A stretch of DNA of 64,000 nt from Pseudomonas sp. PDM05 (GTDB lineage Bacteria > Pseudomonadota > Gammaproteobacteria > Pseudomonadales > Pseudomonadaceae). The translations under genes and the position numbers were made by a program. The DNA lies in assembly GCF_014851685.1 (NCBI RefSeq), contig NZ_JACVAC010000022.1:1-64000 (forward strand), read 5' to 3'. Below the pieces are notes generated by a model. That model saw nothing but the letters and a program-made list of their open reading frames with translations, was not told the origin of the DNA and searched no databases. Every line of letters begins with the position of its first letter. Position 1 is the first letter of the stretch. Positions 60,701-64,000 of the stretch are shown in pieces.

Positions 60701-61302
60701 TGGCCCTGGATTTCACTCGGGCGCGCATTCGGATCGTTGACGCGGTTGAGCAGCGCCCAGTTGGACTGCTGCTGGAAGTCCACCGTGGTGTTGCGCCCGA
60801 CGTTGAACGTCTCCCAGTTGAGGATCGCCTTGTCGGCGGTCTGCTCGATGTTCACCGTGGTCTTGCCGCCGGCCTGGGTCTGGGTCGGGCCCTTGGCGTT
60901 GGTCCAGCCCTGGGTCAGGCTGTTGTCGACCTGCAAGCCGCCCTTGCCCAAGCCATCGGGAATCGTCGACACCTGCCCCAATGCCGCATGCCGCCCGGCC
61001 GCTTGCGCCGCCTGCTGCGCGGCAATCGCCGCGACGCTGGTGTTCAGCGTGCTGATCGAACGCGCCAACTGCTGATTGGCCCGCGCCTGCTGGTTCAAGG
61101 TCGGAATGCCCGACACCTGCCCACTGGTACGCGCCGCCGTGGCCGCCTGGGACGCGCCCTTGTCGGCAAACCAGCCGGAACTGAACGCCGACGCCGCCTG
61201 GGCGTTGCCCGCCACCATCAACAAGGCAATGGCCTGGGCCAGGGGCTTGAGCAACAACACAGGCTGGGCTTTGCGGTGAACCGTTGGTTTGCAGCGGACC
61301 AT
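48727..61302 (-). CDS. pdtA: Giant two-partner-secretion exoprotein (TpsA, filamentous haemagglutinin type)
   Basis: 4191 residues. Signal peptide ending at AGNAQAASA (residues ~28-38). The TPS secretion domain (about residues 110-350) has the hallmarks NWETFNVGRNTTVDF, SEIQGQINGAGTVMIMNRNGVVF and later GYALLLGSEVDNAGTI. The rest is a long right-handed beta-helix of Gly/Ala/Asn/Thr-rich repeats. Near residues 3000-3120 (DNA 51955-52275) a 53-residue module with paired cysteines is duplicated; just before it is a series of AGT-x-L units. The C-terminus is a short Ala/Gln-rich, then charged tail with no VENN motif or toxin domain, so this is an adhesin-type protein, not a contact-inhibition toxin. 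AAGGAAG precedes the ATG. Length and order match PdtA (PA0690), a phosphate-starvation TpsA of P. aeruginosa. Exported by the TpsB at 46094. Confidence 0.93.
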   Translation of the reverse strand: MVRCKPTVHRKAQPVLLLKPLAQAIALLMVAGNAQAASAFSSGWFADKGASQAATAARTSGQVSGIPTLNQQARANQQLARSISTLNTSVAAIAAQQAAQAAGRHAALGQVSTIPDGLGKGGLQVDNSLTQGWTNAKGPTQTQAGGKTTVNIEQTADKAILNWETFNVGRNTTVDFQQQSNWALLNRVNDPNARPSEIQGQINGAGTVMIMNRNGVVFSGTSQVNVRNLVAAAANITDEQFTQRGIYVDTNGTQPTFTDAAGKVEVQRGAVIQTHNAATSTDAGGYALLLGSEVDNAGTIITAKGQTTLAAGDSFYIRKGVGTAGNERSTTRGNEVAAGLNAGSTAGKVGNSGLIMASTGDITLTGHQVAQNGVALASTSVDTRGTIHLLNSATDTTGSVTLGEGSTTAILLDASASTALNSQQANGLSKFDGLAANLINGQFNHLSAVADRSDQSRVEIVSGGTVDFQNGSITLATGGQVAVSAGQRSLVRDGAKIDVSGAVGVKVAMEANNIKINVQGNEQRDAVVNRDGGQLINNDVWVDLRELVFVPAGTNGYTTDRWYTAGGLLEVGGYLGTQGHSVGEWMAQGGTVTFTGKDVVTQQGAQINLSGGTVDVQAGKIRLTWLKGPDGRLYELSKAPGDILYSGVYKGFEDTSARWGQTDYYYNPLIAQQSRQESGYTVGRDAGKLVVGTSGAVLEGQILSDVFQGDRQTRAPALNLDGYQQSQKALAQRAQLIIGQYTPIYDKTTGTLRYGLTPMAEQVLIEQSAQKIAAGMDLSTALPAERQGAVVLDADQLNGFQLGAIKLGAKQGIAVNGALNVADGGDITLYAPRVEVNANLTAHGGSLNLGNVLNQVNLNGNNAVADVILAGSGQIDVAEGVKLDASGRWNNLLLDPTGGGNGVAYVNGGKVSLRSSGDVSLGAGSLVEVSSGATFGVDRSVNGGKGGSATLSALGALSLQGEVRGYGVSGGGTLALQSQKVLIGESADPLATGTLQLAGDFFNKGFSAYDITGNEGLLVADGTQVDVTVPVLHLGGQASTTPSGSDPASALALWLPELYQPDAVKGVLTPRRGASLNLTAGNPYITADKLATTALTVGQGAVINVDPRQAINLRSVGQLTLNGTLNAWGGNVSLGGLAVTPQVLLQANAEGHGRSIWLGEQAVVDVSARAVSAVDNQGRRYGVVDAGGKIRIGGDLDLTTGVASASDLFVVVRDGARLEASGTQATLNVAGQGTVQVASNGGTISLASNNGLYLDGSFVARAGGVGAAGGSLVVALESPNYLKQYASNRVLNGRELIISQTHQPLNLADTAEAAADSLVYGHARLGVDQISAGGFDNLALMSNGLMSFDGDVNIAMGQSLRLFSAAYNLSEGAAAGSRINLSAPYLLLAGLTTQTLDPNVRPTINLGKPSQLATAAQFNAGGALIDVRDNVIFGMKGSLRQADASLLTVERRGFDQVNLTSQGDLRFLAGSVENAIVAGINTQLLTQGDMTLRAAQLYPATEVGARIVAGYLGDSSTAALGLDFDPLRTLTIGRVGSTDAPLPYSVFGHLQLGAANIIQGGVVRAPLGLIDIGSTGSERVQLLPGSLTSASGKGLVMPFGGTVDGQVYRYNGKQVVFVGQGGLSASGQDLGIGVILGGKNVAVLPDATVDLSGGGELLGAGFVSGRGGSTDARYNPLVQVGANGGFSLPGLSTNPIYAIVPGVQPVAAPVAGEAGAVTPLVGQQVTIGAGIPGLPAGTYTLMPSTYALLPGAYRVEINGLAGLGGDGAAQLMRNGSWSTAGRLSIANTGISDNVASQLILTSADTLRRYSQYNETSYAQFARADAAKIGVPRPMLEVDAKTLKLALRTGGGADAFSFQGIGRFGAAQGGYGGTVTVVDTTRGGIEVVGADRAATQGFAGITLRADSLNALGASRLVVGGMTSVTYGQSGNFITLVDGVNGARSNIVLREGATLAAPEVFLVSQTGSIVVEQGASINTIGRGNAGYDARDGFIYKVTNMLAVSNGLLNVIAAPGVGGEVSGGISIGTCSTSPCSGQTGLYSEGSIVALTDASFALGDQVRYGTRHLNLGVSAINLGSAAALAAAEAANQRPAGLTLSQALLDRLLQGDTQFGAPALETLQLSARDSFNFYGSTSLDTYDPLTGKSRLSNLMISTPAIYGAGGANDVASIHTANLIWQGATNPAGAVVSGGAGTGSGRLDINADRIEFGYGSFAQPSTTLNFDRLALGFANVNLNASERITANHKGSLSVYQQQGAYDAVKGFTYTGGNLNILTPLMTGAAGSVNRITAGGAIDVAASAGARGKAEGQGAELSLNGDSIRLAGAVVLPSGKVSLAARGDVQLTDAALVDVAGRAITFNDVTKYGWGGDVTLDSRTGNIHQAAGSTIDLSAQYNQAGTLRAVALDAAGGIVDLQGTLLGSSSGYYDAGGTLMPYLAGSVQIQAQRLGSSGALDQQFADLNSRLNVGQVFGARSFQLKQGNLTIGNGLKAGNISVSVDNGSLRVTGLVDASGERVGSINLAGKHGLSLDGSAVLDAHGSKLRVDSYGKIIDSPNRAMVVLGSGDGRLTLADGVRIDLRHGTAGSTHNDGLARGSLELNAPRLINADGSSNDIDIDARGRLTIQGARSIALNGMATYDDAPVITDPTASGRPYQQIDQAYLDGKHALSTAFINAALLNSDLLNNKLAGLNNSTYADTFHLRPGVQIVSSTPDGDLVVQGDLDLSGYRYASLNPHTRQTSVYGSGEAGSLTLRAGGDLSVYGSINDGFAPPPETVDDKGWVLLPGKDFSGGDIVVPGNGVTLADGTAFPAGSTLNYDLPIKGLTVAAGTRLPVSAVLNQDLVLPAGTVLAAAVRDASGNVLFAAGTLLGATTTLQAGTQLDAGTLLSQGTQLMSMVWPKGVPLPQVHQGSLTSSIVLLDGARALPRGALIPAGTNVKLPSGVDSIQLRPQVAGRQGKLWAIAPMLAEGSQSWSLRLVAGADTDAADSRILQAHPRSGDLRLADSHYGMFAKELPATGVQTWTAFAVQDLAANGVIVKEGDPIDQKILDDFQLGAIADFCASSPNYCKIKVSYVWTEYAVQDLAANGVVVTVGTVIEQSILDLFGIPSVDEFCGGSPAYCLAQGGKQYASTPSSTRFSVLRTGTGDLELLSAGDLSMDSLYGVYTAGTSSVATQTGDPYNQARTLGRTNTVLADPASAYEKFVNGSADSLYRAWYPDAGGNLTLNVGGNLTGNITGISEGIAGRPDPKDRGYDSASVGNWLWRQGSADVATGGQAQPTAWWINFGTYASTPSVDQMLGFTGFGTLGGGDLDVNVRGNAGLLDSRTNSALDPGLNPRTQGLVLAVGSTGRMANDGSLVLNGGGDLRLRVGGTLNPVGVQTTDLRNGVLVNVRGNAQVQSGAVGGINLTYGSTTTQHSPGETRAYDPLKATRGLPLGGITLVPGDATFNLAAAGDLVVQDVLDPGRGSVANKSAFTRGTERGVGDSWFTLWTDHTAIDLFSAGGNVTPNVSGVPSDMAIVYPSILRATAAGGSLYYGRAVRESSIDAGYLSSLLLAPGANGELQFLASDSIYAGGMFVTPSAANPGIMATPWRPAFVGRINGQTDAASHNISDSSGLVSGGSVIGSIPRPLFTFGAPTASAAGYVPNAPARFYALSGDLIGVSSGRVITFSTTAGTRNAGQVWYEGNGAVWMMAGRDIVSSGSAFNNTMGPDSERQTGNLFIHNNPNDISIVSAGRDILYSNFQVAGPGLLEVTAGGNILMSGRDAAGGGEVSVTSFGAVVAGDNRPGASIVMQAGVGPNGPDYLRFVEPYLDPVNLAQAGESIQGAKVAKTYENELVTWLAERFGFVGDSTQALAYYKALPAEQQRVFARDVYFAELKAAGREYNTDGSVRQGSYLRGRAAIAALFPDKDVAGNPITYKGDITLFGSSGVHTNFGGAIQMLTPGGSQTFGIEGEAPPSTAGVITQGAGDIQLYSMGSILLGQSRIMTTFGGSIMGWTAAGDINAGRGSKTTVVYTPPKRVYDNWGNVSLSPSVPSTGAGIATLNPIPEIPAGDIDLIAPLGTIDAGEAGIRVSGNVNIAALRVVNAANIQTQGKSSGVPVAAAVNTGAMSSASAAGAAASQAAEEAARSQQAAAKQGRPSIVTVEVLSFGTEPVERGPEDAPKTSGYNPNSPVQVLGAGPLSDQARARLTDEERKQISL
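51955..52275 (-). repeat. Tandem duplication of a cysteine-containing module inside tpsA
   Basis: Two 159-base copies read with the same pattern: WT-x-(F/Y)-AVQDLAANGV, a 20-residue variable part with (D/E)Q-x-ILD, then FC-x(2)-SP-x-YC. Each carries two cysteines, so a disulphide per copy is possible. Cysteines are otherwise rare in this protein (one further pair at CSTSPC). Confidence 0.85.
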
Positions 61303-61383
61303 CTGGATCTTCCTTCTTTGTAGTTGCCCAGGGGCAAGACACGCTCACGTATGAGGGTTAGGCGGTTGGCGAGGGGCACGACT

Positions 61384-61407
61384 GAACTTCTGTCATGCAA
61401 AGTTCAT
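61384..61407. promoter_or_regulatory. Pho-box-like element before tpsA
   Basis: GAACTTCTGTCATG followed by CAAAGTTCAT, 20 of 24 bases identical to the element at 48436. It lies about 82 bases upstream of the tpsA start. CTGTCAT-N4-AGTTCAT resembles one good and one weak PhoB repeat, read on the strand opposite to the gene. PhoB control of P. aeruginosa pdtA is known. Confidence 0.55.
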
Positions 61408-61423
61408 AAAGGGCTGCTAACGC

Positions 61424-61457
61424 AAAAAAATCAGCAACGGCACGGGCCGTTGCTGAT
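61424..61457 (-). terminator. Rho-independent terminator of the lapA-like gene
   Basis: Minus strand: 12-base arms ATCAGCAACGGC and GCCGTTGCTGAT with a 4-base loop, followed by a run of seven T. It ends transcription of the gene at 61484 before tpsA. Confidence 0.92.
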
Positions 61458-61483
61458 CGGTGTTGCGGGTCGTTGAAGCGGGG

Positions 61484-62659
61484 TTACAGCGGACGACCGA
61501 TGCCGTTGCACACGTTGGACTTGCCGATGCTCAGGGCGCTGGTGGCGGTCAGGAAGTTATCGTTGATCGCGGTTTTCCAGGAGTCTGGCAGAGGCACGAA
61601 GCGGTTGTTGCGGATCGCGGTATCGTTGCTGCCGAACGCGCTGAGGTTGTAGTGACGGGTGAAGAAGTTGCGGACCTGGGTGGTCTGGTCAGCGTTGGCG
61701 TAGCACTGGCTGAAGATCACGTTGGTGAAGCCCAGGATTGGGTAGCCCGAAGTCGGGTAGGCGACGACGCTTGGGTCGGTAGTGCTGGCAGCGGCGGCGA
61801 AGGTAGGAACCCAGGCGTTCTGGTTGGCGACGTTGGTGCCAGTCGGAACCGGTACAAGGGCGATGGCGGCAGATACGTTGGCAGGTGCTGGGGAAACGCC
61901 GTTGACCTTGGCAACCTTGGTCGCGTCATCCAGACCGGCCAGCGTGGTGGCCGCGTAGTCCGGGCTCATGTAGGTGATGGCACCGTCGGTGGAGTTCAAC
62001 AGGGTCATTACCGCTTGGCTGCCCGAGGCAGAAACGGAACCGGCTGGAACCTTCTTGGTCACGTTGCCGTAGCTCTGGGCAAAGTTAGTGGTCACAGCGA
62101 ATGCCTCGGTCTCGGCGCACTTGGCGTTGAGGAAGCGCGTGAACAGTTCGGTGGTGCCGCTCGCTTCGCTGCGGTAAACAACCTTGATCGTGCCGGTACG
62201 GCCCGAACCCGCGATCTGGCTCCAGTCGGTCAGACGGCCGGAGAACACACCACACAGTTGGTTGACGCTCAGGTCAACGGCAGCAGTCCCTGCCTTGTTG
62301 AACGGAATGGCCACCGAAGTCGCCACCGAAGGCACCTGGATCAGCTTGCCCCACGCGGCTTCATGACCGTTCTTGTAATTGAGCAGTTCATCGGCCGTCA
62401 GCTTGGAGTCGCTGCCAGCCCAGTGCACGTTCTTGGTGCCGGTGCCGAATTGGCTGTAGTCGTTGTTGAGGAACGCCGCTTTGCCTTTGCCGCTGCCAAC
62501 GCCGATGTAAGGGGCAAAGCCGGTGGTGAGTACGCCAGCAGTCTGGTACAGCGGCTGAGGCAGAGTGGCGCCGCCGCCGTTTACGTCTGCGAATGCAGCT
62601 TGTGCCGAGCACAGTGCAGCGAGGGTCATGGATACCGCGAGAACGTTGCGCTTAAACAT
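61484..62659 (-). CDS. lapA: DING-family secreted phosphatase/phosphate-binding protein (LapA-like)
   Basis: 391 residues from the ATG at 62659 (AAAGGAG upstream); the open frame to 63004 has no better start. Signal peptide (NVLAVSMTLAALCSAQAAFA) followed by DVNGGGATLPQPLY, the N-terminal signature of DING proteins, which are PstS-like phosphate binders that often show alkaline phosphatase activity. Two-lobed phosphate-binding motifs VYRSEASGTTELFTRFL and SASGSQAVMTLLNSTDGAITYM are present. In P. aeruginosa the DING-type LapA is secreted by the Hxc type II system; here a GspF gene of such a system lies immediately upstream. Low phosphate should induce it. Confidence 0.88.
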   Translation of the reverse strand: MFKRNVLAVSMTLAALCSAQAAFADVNGGGATLPQPLYQTAGVLTTGFAPYIGVGSGKGKAAFLNNDYSQFGTGTKNVHWAGSDSKLTADELLNYKNGHEAAWGKLIQVPSVATSVAIPFNKAGTAAVDLSVNQLCGVFSGRLTDWSQIAGSGRTGTIKVVYRSEASGTTELFTRFLNAKCAETEAFAVTTNFAQSYGNVTKKVPAGSVSASGSQAVMTLLNSTDGAITYMSPDYAATTLAGLDDATKVAKVNGVSPAPANVSAAIALVPVPTGTNVANQNAWVPTFAAAASTTDPSVVAYPTSGYPILGFTNVIFSQCYANADQTTQVRNFFTRHYNLSAFGSNDTAIRNNRFVPLPDSWKTAINDNFLTATSALSIGKSNVCNGIGRPL

Positions 62660-62886
62660 GAAGAAGCTCCTTTCGTCGTGTTTGTACGTTTGGGGTAGAT
62701 GGCTCTTGCATGACGCTATGGCTTCGGTCCCAAGCCGTCGTGCGGGGGTGGCCAGGGGTGAAAACCATGGGAGAGAAATTCGCAGTTTCCGATGACGGTT
62801 GTAGGAAAAAACCTCGGGAGGAACGCCTTGATTTTTAAAAAGATTCTCGGGTGTTTTGGTCATGATTTTGAGCGGTTTGGGCGCAG

Positions 62887-62904
62887 GTGACAGCGAGGTT
62901 TCAG
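62887..62904 (-). promoter_or_regulatory. Candidate Pho box upstream of the lapA-like gene
   Basis: Minus strand: CTGAAAC, 4 bases, CTGTCAC. The second repeat is perfect against the PhoB consensus (CTGTCAT-N4-CTGTCAC) and the first matches partly. It is about 230 bases before the ATG. No gene is seen in the gap 62660-63027; the rest of it is AT-rich without a clear promoter of another kind. Confidence 0.4.
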
Positions 62905-63027
62905 CGGGTGGGGCTGGAGGCCGTACAGACCTTGGGATGTGACGGAATGAGGAACCCGAGGTAGAACGGGAGCACGAAAAATGTGCTGAACACACATAAC
63001 CCATGTGGATTGGGTTTGGCCAGTAGG

Positions 63028-64000
63028 TCAGGTGACGAGTTGGTTGATCTCGATGATCGGCAGCAACACCGCCATGACAATGACGAGTACGACGGCGCCC
63101 ATCACCACAATCATCAGCGGCTCCAGCAACGCGGTCATGCCCATCGCCCGCCGTTCAATATCCCGCGACAGCGTCTGCGCCGCACGCTCCAGCATCGGCG
63201 GCAGCGAGCCGGTCTTTTCGCCGCTGGCGATCAGGTGGATCAGCACCGGCGGAAACACCTTCTCCACCGCCAGCGCCGGGGCCAGGTTGACGCCTTCGCG
63301 CACTTTGGCGGTGGCCTCGCAGACGCACCGGTCGAGGCGGTCGTTGGACAGGGTCTGGCGCGCCGCTTCCAGGGCGCGCAGCAACGGCACGCCGGCACCG
63401 CCGAGGATCGCCAGGGTCGAAGCGAAGCGCGCGGTGTTGAGGCCCAGCACAAACCGCCCGATCAGCGGCAAGCGCAGCACCCGGCTGTGCCAATTCAGGC
63501 GCGCCACGGGATTGCGCAAATACAGGCGCCAACTCCAGAAACCAGCGACGATCCCGGCAAAACACAGCCAGCCCCAGGCGCGGATAAAGTCGCTGGCGTT
63601 GAGCATCGCCAAGGTCAGCCCCGGCAAATCCTGGCGCGCCTGGGAAAATGCGCTGACCACCTGGGGCACCACGTAGCTGAGCAAAAAAATCACGATCCCG
63701 ATGGACACCAGCCCCACCACGCCAGGGTAGATAAACGCCGTAAGGATCTTGCCGCGCAGGTTGTTGCGCTCCTCGATGTAGTCGGCGAGGCGCTCCATCA
63801 CCTGGGCCAGGTCGCCGGACTCCTCCCCCGCCGCGATCAATGCGCGGTAGATCGAGGGGAAGTCCCGTGGCCGCGCAGCCAAGGCATCCGCCAGACGCAT
63901 GCCGCCACGCACATCGGCACGCACTGCGCTGAGGGTCTGGGCGATGTGTTTTTTCTCGGCCTGCTCCACCGTTGCGCTCAACGCCGCTTCCAACGGCAGG
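63028..64000 (-). CDS. gspF: Type II secretion inner-membrane platform protein GspF (HxcS-like), 5' end outside window
   Basis: The last 324 residues, including both GspF repeats: GGMRLADALAARPRDFPSIYRALIAAGEESGDLAQVMERLADYIEER in the first and VREGVNLAPALAVEKVFPPVLIHLIASGEKTGSL in the second, with three membrane segments (YPGVVGLVSIGIVIFLLSYVVPQVV, an AWGWLCFAGIVAGFWSWRLYL segment and a C-terminal LMIVVMGAVVLVIVMAVLLPI). The frame continues past the window edge with no start inside. By recalled gene order it belongs to an Hxc-type system next to lapA; the rest lies to the right. Confidence 0.93.
   Translation of the reverse strand, partial: LPLEAALSATVEQAEKKHIAQTLSAVRADVRGGMRLADALAARPRDFPSIYRALIAAGEESGDLAQVMERLADYIEERNNLRGKILTAFIYPGVVGLVSIGIVIFLLSYVVPQVVSAFSQARQDLPGLTLAMLNASDFIRAWGWLCFAGIVAGFWSWRLYLRNPVARLNWHSRVLRLPLIGRFVLGLNTARFASTLAILGGAGVPLLRALEAARQTLSNDRLDRCVCEATAKVREGVNLAPALAVEKVFPPVLIHLIASGEKTGSLPPMLERAAQTLSRDIERRAMGMTALLEPLMIVVMGAVVLVIVMAVLLPIIEINQLVT

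Noticed and set aside
49000..61323. Several plus-strand open frames of 400-650 codons opposite tpsA.
   Set aside because: Antisense shadows of the repetitive GC-rich tpsA gene with low-complexity His/Gln/Arg-rich translations.
62706..62724. A second Pho-box-like string (CGTCAT-N4-GAGCCAT) close to the lapA start.
   Set aside because: It lies only about 50 bases before the ATG and matches the consensus poorly; the site at 62887 is better.

Overview
The window looks like chromosome of a fluorescent Pseudomonas (P. fluorescens group). It is GC-rich and carries Pseudomonas-type REP palindromes, a pyoverdine-style peptide synthetase behind a PvdS-like promoter, an HrpL-type hrp box, an NrtR-controlled NAD salvage operon, and a block of genes in the order I recall for the P. 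aeruginosa hxc/lapA/pdtA region. I see no tRNA, rRNA, CRISPR array, prophage or intact insertion sequence.

Layout. 1-9172 (-): the first 3057 residues of a non-ribosomal peptide synthetase (C-A-T-E-C-A-T-C-A...), both complete A domains reading as serine-specific; it runs off the left edge. 9470-12711: an MFS exporter and a TetR repressor around two identical operators, then a MATE transporter. 13137-14237 (-): an orphan type III secretion protein with HrpF/NolX/HrpK-like repeats and a consensus hrp box. 14451-18077: nadE, pncB and pncA facing the divergent regulator nrtR. 18224-21475: a polyol dehydrogenase and sugar-binding protein next to a divergent AraC regulator, with no permease or ATPase genes. 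21631-23615 (+): Tsx-type outer-membrane channel plus NUP-type nucleoside permease behind a PurR-like palindrome. 23666-25736 (-): AraC, XapX and a quinone-oxidoreductase-like gene. 25806-26516: a tandem 163-bp compound REP array. 26531-38175: housekeeping and accessory genes (YdcZ pair, LysR, mntH, a hydrolase-YaaW fusion, AraC/EamA pair, a truncated XRE gene, a Kef-type antiporter, an esterase, cobF, a phosphatase).

38269-64000 (-) is the most notable part. It holds a 4191-residue two-partner-secretion exoprotein (TpsA, PdtA-like), a Phd-like protein carrying an IS5-transposase N-terminal domain (PhdA-like), the TpsB transporter (PdtB-like), an ExbB protein with a large DUF2341/LamG periplasmic domain, ExbD, a TonB-like protein, a porin, a periplasmic coiled-coil protein, a YbjN-like protein, a parvulin isomerase and a LysR regulator. 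Upstream lie a DING-type phosphatase/phosphate-binding protein (LapA-like) and the last gene of a type II secretion operon (GspF/HxcS). A nearly identical 24-nt Pho-box-like element precedes both tpsA and the phdA-tpsB operon, so this looks like one phosphate-starvation surface and secretion programme. The parts are known in P. aeruginosa; the role of the dedicated energy module and of the fusion proteins is what looks least explained.
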